Origin: Streptomyces sp. NBC_00557
Lineage (GTDB): Bacteria > Actinomycetota > Actinomycetes > Streptomycetales > Streptomycetaceae
Assembly (NCBI RefSeq): GCF_036345995.1
Contig: NZ_CP107796.1
Coordinates: 8,246,001 to 8,310,000, forward strand
Length of the DNA: 64,000 nucleotides
Direction: 5' to 3'
The notes below the pieces were generated by a model. It searched no databases, was not told where the DNA came from, and worked only from the letters and a program-made list of their open reading frames with translations. Positions within the stretch are counted from its first letter, which is position 1. Every line of letters starts with the position of its first letter. Of this stretch, positions 34,658 to 43,929 are shown piece by piece. The translations under genes and the position numbers were made by a program.

Positions 34658-35857
34658 GTGAGCGTGCACAGTGCGATCCCTCCGGGCCGGAGCTTGCCCG
34701 ATTACGCCCGGGACCTGGTCCGGATGCATGAAGCTGTCATCGGCGGCAGCCGCCCACCACTGGCGCCGCGTCCCCTCGTCTCCCGATCCTGGACGCGCAT
34801 GCTGCGGATGGGCCTGGCGGTGCGGGGCGGGAACCCGCGCGTTTCCGTGACGGAAGAAGAGATCGCACGCCGGCGGTACGGCTCCCCCATGCGGAGCGCC
34901 GTCCAGGAATTCATACAGATATTCGAGGCAAATCCTGACGCCTCCCACATGCTGCTGGTGGTCGCGGACGCGGATGGTGTCATCCTCTGGCGAGCAGGTG
35001 CGTCATCGGTGCGGCGCCGTGCCGACGCGCTCGGTTTCACCGAAGGCGCGGTCTGGACGGAGGCACAGGTGGGCACCAATGCGATCGGCACCGCGCTTGC
35101 CGAGGCCGCGCCGGTGGAACTGCTCTCCGGTGAACACTTCGAGCAGGACCAGCACGCGTGGTACTGCACCGCCTGCCCGGTGCACGATCCCCGCACCGGG
35201 GATCTGCTGGGCATCGTCGACATCAGCGGCCCTGCCCTCACGCTGCATCCGGCGATCGGCGCGCTGGCCGAGACCGGCCGCCGTCTCATCGAGGCCCAGG
35301 TCTGGCGGTGTCACCAGGAGCGCCTTGAGCGGCTTCGGCAGTCGGCCGAACCGCTGCTGGCCGCCACTTCGGGTCCGGCGCTCGTGGTCGACGATCATGG
35401 GTGGGTCGCACACAGCTCCGGCGTCGCCGTGGGTGCGCGGATTGCCGCACCAGCCGCCAGGCAGGCCGTTGCTGTGCCCGGTTTCGGCGCATGCCTGCCC
35501 GAGCGTCTGCCGAACGGCTGGCTTGTCCGGCCGTTCACCCGCGGGCGGGAGGTGTTGCTCGAACTCGACCTGTCCAGCAATCCGTTGCTGCAGGTGCGCG
35601 CGGGTGACACGGGATGGCGCCGGCTCATCACGAAACGGCATGCCGAAATACTCGCGCTCCTGCACCGTGCGGGTCCGGTCGGCATGTCCGCGGAAGCGCT
35701 CAGCCAGGAGTTGTTCGGCGATGCAGGTCACCTTGTTTCGGTGCGGGCCGAGGTGTCGCGTCTCCGCCGCCAGCTCGGAGGGATTGTGGCGACCCGGCCC
35801 TACCGCCTCGCCGATGGTGTCCGACTGACCGTCAGCAAGGACGCCGGGGCATCGTGA
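34658..35857 (+). CDS. AcoR-like GAF-domain transcriptional regulator without AAA+ domain
   Basis: 399 residues from GTG 34658, chosen for the GGGAGG seven bases before it; the frame is open far upstream. The N-terminal part and GAF sensor (residues about 70-220) resemble AcoR: LLVVADADGVILWRAGASSV, the signature AVWTEAQVGTNAIGTALAEA and WYCTACPVHDPRTGDLLGIV followed by DISG. Classical AcoR then has a sigma-54 AAA+ ATPase and Fis helix; here the C-terminus is a winged-helix-like unit (ITKRHAEILALLHRAGPVGM, VSVRAEVSRLRRQLGG). Streptomyces lacks sigma-54, so this form fits ordinary promoters. It probably senses acetoin and controls the aco cluster. Confidence 0.85.
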   Translation: MSVHSAIPPGRSLPDYARDLVRMHEAVIGGSRPPLAPRPLVSRSWTRMLRMGLAVRGGNPRVSVTEEEIARRRYGSPMRSAVQEFIQIFEANPDASHMLLVVADADGVILWRAGASSVRRRADALGFTEGAVWTEAQVGTNAIGTALAEAAPVELLSGEHFEQDQHAWYCTACPVHDPRTGDLLGIVDISGPALTLHPAIGALAETGRRLIEAQVWRCHQERLERLRQSAEPLLAATSGPALVVDDHGWVAHSSGVAVGARIAAPAARQAVAVPGFGACLPERLPNGWLVRPFTRGREVLLELDLSSNPLLQVRAGDTGWRRLITKRHAEILALLHRAGPVGMSAEALSQELFGDAGHLVSVRAEVSRLRRQLGGIVATRPYRLADGVRLTVSKDAGAS

Positions 35858-36238
35858 CTCGAGGCCGGGAAGCAAACGGCCGGCCGACCTTGGCGGTGAC
35901 AGGAGCGCCCGAGCCGGGCGCCGAACTCGTCCAGTCGTGGACGCGGTCGCAGCGCGTCGTTCACCCAGCCCAGGGCAGCGCGCCCACGGCCGACGACGGG
36001 TGACGTGCGCATGCACGGGGCCACAACACCGTTGCGCGGGCCAGTCGGTGGTGTGCGGTTCCTGATCCGCTCCCCGCTGCTCACCGGCGAGGACGCGACC
36101 GCGCCGACCACGAGGCCACCGTCTCCCCGGAGGGGCCGAACGAGCCGGCCGAAGTGGCCACGACGGGGGCGGCGCCAGAGCAGCGGGGGCCGGACGAGAC
36201 GTCCGGCCCCTCTCTCCTCGGCAGAAGTGGACCACCGG
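35858..36238. other. intergenic stretch between convergent regulator and lpd
   Basis: No gene; contains the terminator hairpin at 36186-36210. Confidence 0.5.
36186..36210. terminator. terminator between regulator and lpd genes
   Basis: GGGGCCGGACG (36186-36196) pairs perfectly with CGTCCGGCCCC (36200-36210) around AGA and is followed by TCTCTCCTC. It lies just beyond the lpd stop codon, so it probably serves the lipA-lpd message and may also stop read-through from the regulator. Confidence 0.75.
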
Positions 36239-37606
36239 TCAGCTGTGTGCGTGCAGCGGCTTTCCGGCAAGTGCGAGGTGAGCTTCGCCCAGCGCCTCGG
36301 ACTGGGTCGGGTGCGCGTGGATGAGCGGCGCGATCTGTTCGGGCAGGAGTTCCAGGTTGTAGATCAGCTGGGCCTCGCCGATCAGCTCCCCGACACGATC
36401 GCCGACCATGTGCAGGCCGACCACGCGTCCGTCGGGCGCTTTGACCAGCTTGACCGCCCCCGACGTCTTGAGGATCTGGCTCTTGCCGTTGCCCGCCAGG
36501 TCGTAGGTGAGGGTCGCGACACCGGTTGTGTACCTCTCCTTGGCGGCAGCCTCGGTCAGTCCCACCGAGGCGACCTCCGGATGGGAGAACGTCACCCGCG
36601 GGATGCCGGCCTCATTGATGGGAGGCGGGTTCAGCCCAGAGATCGCTTCGGCCACGAACACGCCCTGCGCGAAGCCGCGGTGTGCCAGTTGCGGGCCTGC
36701 CACAAGGTCACCCACGGCGTACACGTCCGGCAGGTTGGTGCGCAGGTGTTCGTCGGTGGCGACGAATCCGCGCTCCAGTTCCAGCCCGGACTCCGCGTAG
36801 CCGTGGCCGGCGGTGTTCGGGCCGCGGCCCACGGCCACCAGCAACACGTCACATTCGAGCGTGTCACCGGATTCCAGTGCGATGCTCACGCCGCGCTCGT
36901 CCTGTCGGGCGCCGGCGAAGTTCTCCCCGGTTCTGCAGCGAATCCTGCGGCGACGCAGCGCACGCTCCAGTTGCCTGGAGCAGAATTCGTCCTCGGCGGG
37001 CAGGAGGCGCGGCAACGCCTCGACGATGGTCACTTCGGCGCCGAAGGACGCCCAGACGCTGGCGAATTCGACGCCGATGACGCCGCCGCCGAGCACGACG
37101 ACCTTCTCGGGGATGTAGTCCAGCCGCAGCGCGTCCTCGCTGGTGATGATCCTTCCGCCCAGCTCGAGGCCGGGCAGCGCCTTGGAGGAGGAGCCGGTGG
37201 CGAGGACGAGGTTCCGGCCGGTGTAGCGGGTGCCCTCGACGTCGACGGTGGTGCCGCCGACGAAGGTGCCACGCCCCTCGACGACGGTGACCTGGTGGGC
37301 CTCGGCCAAGCCCTGCAGGCCCTTGTAGAGGCGGGAGACGACCGAGTCCTTGTATGCGTGGACTCTTGCGAGGTCGATCCCTTCGAAGGCGGCCCGCACA
37401 CCGAACTGCTCCCCTGTGCGCGCGGTGTCGGCGACCTCCGCCGCGTGCAGGAGCGCCTTGGTGGGAATGCAGCCGCGGTGCAGGCAGGTCCCGCCGAGCT
37501 TCTCCTTCTCGATGAGTATCACGGACCGGCCCAGCTCGGCCGCCCGGAAGGCCGCGGCATAGCCACCTGATCCGCCACCGAGAATCACCAGGTCGGCACT
37601 GGTCAC
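36239..37606 (-). CDS. dihydrolipoyl dehydrogenase (E3)
   Basis: 455 residues, the normal length. FAD site [20 protein letters not shown]; redox-active disulfide in [13 protein letters not shown] (C41, C46); NAD site [23 protein letters not shown]-ribityl motif [20 protein letters not shown]; catalytic HPTQSE (432-437). It reoxidises the dihydrolipoyl arm of AcoC with NAD+. The start codon overlaps the lipA stop (37603-37606), so the two are translationally coupled. Encoding a dedicated E3 beside acoABC is typical of acetoin dehydrogenase clusters (acoL). Confidence 0.95.
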   Translation of the reverse strand: MTSADLVILGGGSGGYAAAFRAAELGRSVILIEKEKLGGTCLHRGCIPTKALLHAAEVADTARTGEQFGVRAAFEGIDLARVHAYKDSVVSRLYKGLQGLAEAHQVTVVEGRGTFVGGTTVDVEGTRYTGRNLVLATGSSSKALPGLELGGRIITSEDALRLDYIPEKVVVLGGGVIGVEFASVWASFGAEVTIVEALPRLLPAEDEFCSRQLERALRRRRIRCRTGENFAGARQDERGVSIALESGDTLECDVLLVAVGRGPNTAGHGYAESGLELERGFVATDEHLRTNLPDVYAVGDLVAGPQLAHRGFAQGVFVAEAISGLNPPPINEAGIPRVTFSHPEVASVGLTEAAAKERYTTGVATLTYDLAGNGKSQILKTSGAVKLVKAPDGRVVGLHMVGDRVGELIGEAQLIYNLELLPEQIAPLIHAHPTQSEALGEAHLALAGKPLHAHS

Positions 37607-38541
37607 TTTGCTTCTCCTCGTCTGGCTTCCTGCGCCTGCCGGTAGAGCCGTCCAGCCCGGTAGGAGGAGCGCACCAGCGGGCCGGCCATCACTCCCGCGA
37701 ACCCGATCTCACGAGCGCGGTCGCGGAGTTGGTCGAACTCCTCCGGTGGCACCCACCGCGCGACCGGGTGGTGCCGCACCGACGGCCGCAGGTACTGGGT
37801 GATGGTCAGCAGCCGGCATCCCGCCGCGTGGAGGTCGCGCAGCGTCTCCACGACCTCTTCGCCGGTTTCGCCGAGTCCCAGGATCAGGTTCGATTTGGTC
37901 ACCAGGCCGGCCTCCCGCGCCCGGGCCAGCACGCCGAGCGAGCGGTGGTAGTCGAAACCGGGACGGATCCGCCGGAAGATCCTCGGCACCGTCTCCACGT
38001 TGTGCGCCAGGACCTCCGGACACGCGCCGAACACCTCGTCGAGGAGATCCGATGCGCCATGGAAGTCCGGGATCAGCACCTCGACCGCGGTGCCCGGGTT
38101 GTGCTGATGGATTCGCCGCACCGTCTCCGCGTACAACCACGCACCGCCGTCAGGCAGGTCGTCCCGCGCCACGCCGGTGACCGTGGCGTACCGGAGCTTC
38201 ATCGCGGCTACCGACTCGGCGACGCGCCGCGGCTCCGCAGCATCCAGCTCGGCCGGTCGCCCCGTGTCGATCTGGCAGAAGTCGCAGCGGCGGGTGCACC
38301 GGTCCCCGCCGATCAGGAAGGTGGCCTCCCTGTCTTCCCAGCACTCGAAGATGTTCGGACAGGCCGCCTCTTCGCACACGGTATGGAGTCTCTCGCGGCG
38401 CACGAGTTCCTGCAGCTCGGCGAATTCCGGCCCTGTCCGTATGCGGGTCCTGATCCAGGAAGGTTTCCGCTCGATCGGGACGGCGCTGTTGCGGACTTCC
38501 AACCGCAGGAGCCGCCGTCCGTCCGGTTGCACACTTGTCAT
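37603..38541 (-). CDS. lipA: lipoyl synthase
   Basis: 312 residues. Auxiliary 4Fe-4S cluster ligands C56, C61 and C67 ([13 protein letters not shown]); radical-SAM cluster CTRRCDFC (C82, C86, C89); further family motifs include [14 protein letters not shown] and [15 protein letters not shown]. The enzyme inserts two sulfurs into octanoyl-E2 to form the lipoyl arm. Here it sits in the aco cluster, coupled to lpd, so it probably supplies lipoylation for AcoC on demand. A second, housekeeping lipA with lipB is expected elsewhere; no lipB is next to this one. The promoter faces acoX across a 171-bp region with TTGCA repeats. Confidence 0.95.
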   Translation of the reverse strand: MTSVQPDGRRLLRLEVRNSAVPIERKPSWIRTRIRTGPEFAELQELVRRERLHTVCEEAACPNIFECWEDREATFLIGGDRCTRRCDFCQIDTGRPAELDAAEPRRVAESVAAMKLRYATVTGVARDDLPDGGAWLYAETVRRIHQHNPGTAVEVLIPDFHGASDLLDEVFGACPEVLAHNVETVPRIFRRIRPGFDYHRSLGVLARAREAGLVTKSNLILGLGETGEEVVETLRDLHAAGCRLLTITQYLRPSVRHHPVARWVPPEEFDQLRDRAREIGFAGVMAGPLVRSSYRAGRLYRQAQEARRGEAK

Positions 38542-38579
38542 CGGCCCAAGGTCCGATCATCACGCCGGACGCACAAGGC

Positions 38580-38629
38580 GTTGCACCCGGTTGCATTCAC
38601 CGCTGCGTGCAATTTCCTGCAACCCTGTC
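38580..38629. promoter_or_regulatory. double TTGCA element between lipA and acoX
   Basis: Two direct-repeat pairs lie in the divergent promoter region: TTGCACCCGGTTGCA (38581-38595) on the plus strand, and TGCAATTTCCTGCAA (38608-38622) as its minus-strand counterpart, followed by CCCTGTC. The second matches the element upstream of the AcoR-like gene at 20 of 22 positions. Both pairs keep the 10-bp period. The arrangement suits an activator driving lipA-lpd and acoXABC together. Confidence 0.65.
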
Positions 38630-38712
38630 CCGCTGAGCCGTTTTCGCAGTCCCATGACCCCCGTGGCCGGACGACGCCGGTCACACTTCGGATCGTGGAA
38701 GGGCCCTGCGGC

Positions 38713-39753
38713 ATGACTGCGGTGGGCATTGTGGCCAACCCTGCCTCCGGCCGGGACATCCGGCGGCTTGTATCCGGCGCCTCGGTTTTCCCGACAACTG
38801 AGAAGGCCAACATGGTGCAGCGCATACTCACGGCGCTGGGCGCGGTCGGCGTCGAGACGGTGTTGGTGTCCGTCGATCTCGGCGGGATCTCCACGGCCGT
38901 GTTGAGGGCCGTAGGGAACCGGCCGGCGAAGAAGACGCCATGGCCGCGAGTCCGCTTCGTCGACGACGATGCCATCACCGGCAGCGCCCAGGACACGGCC
39001 AACGCGGTCCGCCGCATGATCGAGGCCGGTGCGAAGGTGATCATCTGCCTCGGCGGCGACGGAACCGCACGTGTGGCCACTGCCGCACTGCTCGCCGGCC
39101 CCGGGTACGACGTCCCGTTGTTGCCCCTGTCCACCGGTACCAACAACGCCTTCCCGCAGATGCGTGAGGCCACAGTCGCCGGCCTGGCGGCCGGACTGGT
39201 GGCCACCGGCGCCGTCGGCCGAGGCATCGCCGCCGGCCGGGCTCACGCACTCGAGGTGCGCACCAGGGAGCGGACCGAGCTCGGACTGGTCGACGTCGTG
39301 GTGTCCACAGCGCCCTATGTCGGCTCCCGCGCCCTGTGGCATCCCGACGCCCTCACCGAGTTGTACTGCACCTTCGCCGAGCCGGACGCGACCGGCCTGT
39401 CCTCCATCGCGGGCCTGCTCTGCCCCAGTCCACGGGACAAACCCGAGGGCGTCGCGGTGCGTCTGTGCCCGGTGGAGCAAGCACCCACCGTGGTCAACGC
39501 GCCGATCGCCCCGGGCCTGGTGCTTCCCGTCGGAGTGGCCGCCTGCCGGCCCCTGCGCATCGGCGAGCAGGTGGAGATCGGCACCACCCGCGGCGTGGTG
39601 GCCTTCGACGGCGAGCGCGAACTGGAGCTGGCAGGCACGACAGGTGCCACGGTGCGGCTCAGGGAGGACGGGCCACTCTGCGTCGACGTCACCGCCGTGA
39701 TGAGCCAGGCGGCACGAGCCGGCCTGCTCCGCAGCGATCGCACCGCGGTCTGA
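38713..39753 (+). CDS. acoX: AcoX, NAD/diacylglycerol-kinase-like protein of acetoin catabolism
   Basis: 346 residues from ATG 38713. The N-terminus (GIVANPASGRDIRRLV) and the motif CLGGDGTARVATAALL (GGDGT at 114-118) place it in the ATP-NAD kinase fold. The length and context next to acoABC fit AcoX, found in many acetoin clusters but with no established reaction. It is the first gene of the acoX-acoA-acoB-acoC operon, 45 bp before acoA, and its promoter region holds the TTGCA elements. Confidence 0.85.
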   Translation: MTAVGIVANPASGRDIRRLVSGASVFPTTEKANMVQRILTALGAVGVETVLVSVDLGGISTAVLRAVGNRPAKKTPWPRVRFVDDDAITGSAQDTANAVRRMIEAGAKVIICLGGDGTARVATAALLAGPGYDVPLLPLSTGTNNAFPQMREATVAGLAAGLVATGAVGRGIAAGRAHALEVRTRERTELGLVDVVVSTAPYVGSRALWHPDALTELYCTFAEPDATGLSSIAGLLCPSPRDKPEGVAVRLCPVEQAPTVVNAPIAPGLVLPVGVAACRPLRIGEQVEIGTTRGVVAFDGERELELAGTTGATVRLREDGPLCVDVTAVMSQAARAGLLRSDRTAV

Positions 39754-39798
39754 GGACGACCGGACCGCCAAGAGCCCAAGAAGAAAGGACCGTCAACG

Positions 39799-40794
39799 AT
39801 GACACCCACTCAACCGGCCCAGGGCCCGTCGGGGCTCGACGAGAAGGCGCTGCTGGAGGCGTATCGCACCATGCGCACCATCCGCGAGTTCGAGGAGCGG
39901 CTGCACGTCGAGTTCGCCACCGGCGAGATTCCGGGGTTCGTGCACCTGTACGCGGGCGAGGAAGCCTCGGCCACCGCGGTGTGCGCCCACCTCGACGAGC
40001 GCGACTCGATCGCCAGCACGCACCGCGGCCACGGGCACTGCATCGCCAAGGGCGTGGACGTCAAGGAGATGATGGCCGAGATCTACGGCCGCGTCACCGG
40101 GTCCTGCCGGGGCAAGGGCGGCTCGATGCACATCGCCGATCTGTCCAAGGGCATGCTCGGTGCGAACGGCATCGTCGGCGGTGGTCCGCCCCTGATCTGC
40201 GGCACCGCTCTGGCCGCCAAGCAGCAGGGGACCGGTGGCGTCGGCGTGGCGTTCTTCGGTGACGGGGCGAGCAATCAGGGGACCACCCTGGAAGCGCTCA
40301 ACCTCGCCTCCGTGTGGAACCTGCCCGCGATCTTCGTGGCGGAGAACAACGGCTACGCGGAGGCCACGGCGGCCGCCTGGTCGGTGGCCTGCGACAACAT
40401 CGCCGACCGTGCCGCCGGGTTCGGCATGCCGGGTGTGATCGTGGACGGTTTCGACTTCTTCGCGGTGTACGAGGCCGCGGGTGAGGCGATCGAGCGGGCC
40501 CGCGAAGGCGGAGGGCCCACCCTGATCGAGGTCAAGTTCACCCGGTACTACGGGCACTTCGAGGGGGACCAGCAGACCTACCGCGCCGACGAGGTGGCGC
40601 GGGCGCGCGCGTCACTGGACTGCCTCAAGCAGTTCCGCGAGCGCGTCACTGCTTCCGGTCAGCTCGACGCGGCCGCACTGGACGGCATCGACGGGGAAGT
40701 GGCCGGTCTCATCGAGGTTGCGGTGACGGAGGCCAAGCAGGCCCCGACGCCGACCGCGGACGACCTCACCACCGACGTCTACGTCACCTACTGA
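39799..40794 (+). CDS. acoA: acetoin dehydrogenase E1 alpha subunit
   Basis: 331 residues from ATG 39799 with AAAGGA upstream. TPP-dependent E1 alpha: THRGHGHCIAKG (about 74-85), GKGGSMHIAD, the TPP/Mg motif GDGASNQ at 154-160 and ENNGYAE near 182. With AcoB it cleaves acetoin, releasing acetaldehyde and passing an acetyl group to the lipoyl arm of AcoC. The short E1 alpha with the GKGGSMH loop is shared with pyruvate dehydrogenase E1 alpha, but the E2 in this operon is of acetoin type. Confidence 0.92.
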   Translation: MTPTQPAQGPSGLDEKALLEAYRTMRTIREFEERLHVEFATGEIPGFVHLYAGEEASATAVCAHLDERDSIASTHRGHGHCIAKGVDVKEMMAEIYGRVTGSCRGKGGSMHIADLSKGMLGANGIVGGGPPLICGTALAAKQQGTGGVGVAFFGDGASNQGTTLEALNLASVWNLPAIFVAENNGYAEATAAAWSVACDNIADRAAGFGMPGVIVDGFDFFAVYEAAGEAIERAREGGGPTLIEVKFTRYYGHFEGDQQTYRADEVARARASLDCLKQFRERVTASGQLDAAALDGIDGEVAGLIEVAVTEAKQAPTPTADDLTTDVYVTY

Positions 40795-40818
40795 CCCGAC
40801 ACTTCCAGGAGCACGGTT

Positions 40819-41832
40819 ATGGCACGCACGATCAGCTATCGCGAGGCGGTCAACGAGGCGCTCAGGCAGGAGATGGAGCGCGACCCGTCCGTGATCGTCA
40901 TGGGCGAGGACAACGCGGGCGGCGCGGGCAGTCCCGGCGAGGACGACGCATGGGGCGGTGTCCTCGGCGTGACCAAGGGGCTGTACGAGCGGTTCCCGGG
41001 AAGGGTGCTGGACACGCCGATCTCGGAATCGGCGTTCGTCGGCGCCGCGGTCGGCGCCGCGACACGCGGCCTGCGCCCGGTGGCCGAGCTGATGTTCATC
41101 GACTTCATGGGCGTCTGTTTCGACCAGATCTTCAACCAGGCCGCCAAGTTCCGCTACATGTTCGGCGGCAAGGCCGTCACACCCGTGGTGGTGCGGACCA
41201 TGTACGGAGCCGGCCTCAACGCCGCCGCACAGCACTCCCAGTGCCTGTACCCGGTCTTCACCCACATCCCGGGCCTCAAGGTCGTCCTGCCCTCCAGCCC
41301 GTACGAGGCCAAGGGCCTGCTCATCCAGGCCATCCGCGACAACGACCCGGTCATCTTCTGCGAGCACAAGGCGCTCTACGACATGACCGGGGAGGTACCC
41401 GAGGACAGCTACACCATCCCCTTCGGCGAGGCCAACGTGGTCCGCGACGGCGACGACGTCACCATCGTGGCCCTCGGCCGGATGGTCTCGGTGGCCGAGG
41501 AGGCGGCGGCCGAACTGGCCCGGCAGGGCGTCCAGGCGGAGATCATCGATCCGCGCACCACCAGTCCCCTCGACAGCGACACGATCCTCGAGAGCGTGGA
41601 GAACACCGGCCGGCTCGTCGTGGTCGACGAGGCCACCCCGCGCTGCAGCATGGCCACCGACATCTCGGCGCTGGTGGCGCAGGAGGCGTTCGGCGCCTTG
41701 CGGGCGCCGATCGAGATGGTCACCGCCCCGCACACTCCGGTGCCCTTCGCGCAGACCCTGGAGCAGCTCTACATCCCGGACGCGCAGAAGGTCGCCAACG
41801 CCGTCAAGAAGACCATGGACTGGAAGAAGTGA
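40819..41832 (+). CDS. acoB: acetoin dehydrogenase E1 beta subunit
   Basis: 337 residues, starting ATG 40819, 24 bp after acoA. Typical transketolase-like E1 beta: ISYREAVNEALRQEMERDPS, VIVMGEDNAGG, VLDTPISESAFVGAAVGAAT, then the C-terminal transketolase domain with PRTTSPLDSDTILESV. It forms the heterotetramer with AcoA. The acoC reading frame begins within its stop codon region (GTG 41829), so translation is coupled. Confidence 0.93.
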   Translation: MARTISYREAVNEALRQEMERDPSVIVMGEDNAGGAGSPGEDDAWGGVLGVTKGLYERFPGRVLDTPISESAFVGAAVGAATRGLRPVAELMFIDFMGVCFDQIFNQAAKFRYMFGGKAVTPVVVRTMYGAGLNAAAQHSQCLYPVFTHIPGLKVVLPSSPYEAKGLLIQAIRDNDPVIFCEHKALYDMTGEVPEDSYTIPFGEANVVRDGDDVTIVALGRMVSVAEEAAAELARQGVQAEIIDPRTTSPLDSDTILESVENTGRLVVVDEATPRCSMATDISALVAQEAFGALRAPIEMVTAPHTPVPFAQTLEQLYIPDAQKVANAVKKTMDWKK

Positions 41833-42962
41833 CGGATCCTGTGAGCACCGAAGACGCCATCACGAAGGTCACCATGCCCAAGTGGGGCCTGTCGATGAAG
41901 AGTGGCAAGATCACCGCCTGGTTCGTGGCCGAGGGCGACGAGGTGGCCGAGGGCGACGACCTGGCCGACATCGACACCGACAAGATCACCGGGGCGCTGG
42001 AGTCGTCGGGGGCGGGGGTCGTGCGGCGGATCATCGCCGAGACGAACGAGGACGTCCCCGTCGGCGGCACGATCGCGCTGATCGCTCCGGCCGACGTGCC
42101 GGAGGATCTGGTCGAGGAGGCCGCGCGCGCTGCGCGGGAGGAACTGGACTCCGGAGCGGTCGACGAGGTCGCCGGACCCGCCCTCGGGGCAGTGCAGGTG
42201 GACGGCCGCACGATCTCCTACGCGACCCTCGGCACCGCAGAGGAGACCGTGCTGCTCGTACACGGTTACGGCGGCGACAAGAACTCCTGGCTCTTCGTGC
42301 AGGAACCGCTGTCGACCCGCGCGACCGTCCACGCGATCGACCTGCCCGGACACGGCGACTCCACCAAGGACGTCGGCGACGGTTCCCTCGACACCCTCGC
42401 CGGCGCGCTGCTCGGCTTCCTCGAACAGCAGGGCATCGAACGCGTCCACCTGGTCGGGCACTCACTCGGCGGCGCCGTGGTCACCGCGGCCGCCGCCCGC
42501 GAACCCGGCAGGATCGTGTCGCTGACCCTCGTCGCACCCGCCGGCTACGGCGACGCCATCAACGCCGACTACCTGCGGGGATTCGCCTCCGCCTCCTCAC
42601 GGCGGGAACTCAAGCCGCACCTGCTCCACCTGTTCGCCGACCCGGGACAGGTCACCCGCCAACTCGCCGACGACCTGATGAAGTTCAAGCGGCTCGACGG
42701 CGTACAGCAGGCGCTCGACAGCCTGCTCGGCACGCTTCTCGACGGCGACCGCCCGGGAATCGACGCCGCCGGCCTGCTCCAGAAGTTCGCGGGCCCGGTG
42801 ACAGTGGTGTGGGGCCGCGCGGACCAGGTGCTGCCGGCCGCCAACGCGGCTGCACTGGAAGGCCGTGCCCAGGTCACCTATGTCGACAATGCAGGGCACA
42901 TGGTCCACATGGAACAGCCCTCTGCCGTGGTCGACGCCGTCGCCGGGGTCCTGGACGGCTGA
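41829..42962 (+). CDS. acoC: acetoin dehydrogenase E2: lipoyl domain plus alpha/beta-hydrolase fold
   Basis: 377 residues if begun at GTG 41829, overlapping the acoB stop; GTG 41841 is the alternative. Residues about 11-88 are a lipoyl domain (MPKWGLSMKSGKITAWFVAE) with the lipoylation Lys in DTDKITGA (K52). The rest is an alpha/beta-hydrolase fold: LLVHGYGGDKNSW, nucleophile elbow GHSLGG (S212), acid in WGRADQVLP, and His in GHMVHMEQP. This lipoyl-hydrolase fusion, in place of the usual CAT-like acyltransferase domain, is the hallmark of AcoC, which makes acetyl-CoA. It is the last gene of the operon, followed by a strong hairpin. Confidence 0.93.
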   Translation: MTDPVSTEDAITKVTMPKWGLSMKSGKITAWFVAEGDEVAEGDDLADIDTDKITGALESSGAGVVRRIIAETNEDVPVGGTIALIAPADVPEDLVEEAARAAREELDSGAVDEVAGPALGAVQVDGRTISYATLGTAEETVLLVHGYGGDKNSWLFVQEPLSTRATVHAIDLPGHGDSTKDVGDGSLDTLAGALLGFLEQQGIERVHLVGHSLGGAVVTAAAAREPGRIVSLTLVAPAGYGDAINADYLRGFASASSRRELKPHLLHLFADPGQVTRQLADDLMKFKRLDGVQQALDSLLGTLLDGDRPGIDAAGLLQKFAGPVTVVWGRADQVLPAANAAALEGRAQVTYVDNAGHMVHMEQPSAVVDAVAGVLDG

Positions 42963-42980
42963 GGACACGAGTCATCGTCT

Positions 42981-43017
42981 GCCTGCCGGAGGACAGAAAA
43001 GAAGGCCTCCGGCAGGC
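42981..43017 (+). terminator. terminator of the acoXABC operon
   Basis: GCCTGCCGGAGG (42981-42992) pairs with CCTCCGGCAGGC (43006-43017), a perfect 12-bp stem with a 13-base A-rich loop, starting 18 bases after the acoC stop. Confidence 0.8.
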
Positions 43018-43929
43018 CGATGAACCACTCCCGGTCATCCCGAGGCAAGGGAGCCCGAGCGTGACCCACCGCCACGCCACCACGACCTGGACCGGTGCTC
43101 TGCCCTCCGGGTCTGGCGGCACAGCCCTGGACAGTACGAAGTCGACGGCCTTCGCCGTCTCGTGGCCGACTCGGGCCGGGCATCTCGCCGGCCGGACCAG
43201 TTCCGAGGAACTGATCGCGGCGGCCCATTCGTCGTGTTCCTGCATTCAGTTGTCCGCGCTGCTCGAGGATGTGGGTTGAGCGGCATTGTCCCTTCGGTGC
43301 GCGCGAGCGTGCCGGGCGCGTGTCCGGTGACTTCCGCGGCGCGTGTCCGGTGACTTCCGCAAGTCTGCCGAGGTGGCGTCGCGAGTTTCTATCGCTCCGA
43401 ACTTCCCGGTCCCTTCGAGGCCACCGAGGACGAGCGCTGGGCGGCAGGCGCCTCGACCCATGCCGAACTGGCCGCTCGCGCCGTGGCATGGTCGGTGTCG
43501 TGCGTAGCAGTGCGGGCCAGTCGCAGCCATGCCTCCTGGACCGCGTCGCCGGCCTCGCTCGACGAGCCGGGCATGCGGGGACAGCGTGGCGGGGTCAGGT
43601 ACAGGCCGCGGTTCGTGAACGCAGCGGTGAGTGGCACGCCGTTGACGAGGCAGCGCCACGTGCGACATCCGGCAGCTGTGCCATCGGCCGCGCCGTGATG
43701 TCCTCGACCGGTGCCGCGGCACGGGCCGCCCCGAGGACGTCCGAGTAGTAGGCGGCTGGGATCCGGCGAACGGCATCCGCAGCCTCCTCGCCGCCCTCGG
43801 CATGGAGTCCCGCGCCTGACGGCCACTCTCGGTGCGTCGTCGTCCACCCCGGCCCGTCCGGCCTGGTCCGGGATCACAAGCAGTCGTCAGGGGTTTCTCC
43901 GATGTCCGAGCAATGGCACTGTCGTGTCA
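43018..43929. other. gene-free stretch between the aco and alcohol modules
   Basis: About 900 bp with no intact gene. A minus-strand run near 43500-43570 (EAGDAVQEAWLRLARTATHD) resembles sigma-70 region 2 of ECF/SigJ-type sigma factors and may be the last piece of a lost gene. It also holds the 23-bp tandem repeat at 43315-43360. Confidence 0.4.
43315..43360. repeat. 23-bp perfect tandem duplication
   Basis: The unit GGCGCGTGTCCGGTGACTTC plus CGC occurs twice back to back (43315-43337, 43338-43360) with no mismatch, which suggests a recent slippage or unequal exchange event. Confidence 0.8.

Noticed and set aside
36005..37570. Long plus-strand open frame of 521 codons across the lpd gene
   Set aside because: It is antisense to lpd. 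Its composition is that of a shadow frame in GC-rich DNA, with no family motif and no ribosome binding site.
43480..43580. ECF/SigJ sigma factor remnant (DAVQEAWLRLAR)
   Set aside because: Suggestive but only about 20 residues, with no region 4; not listed as a gene.
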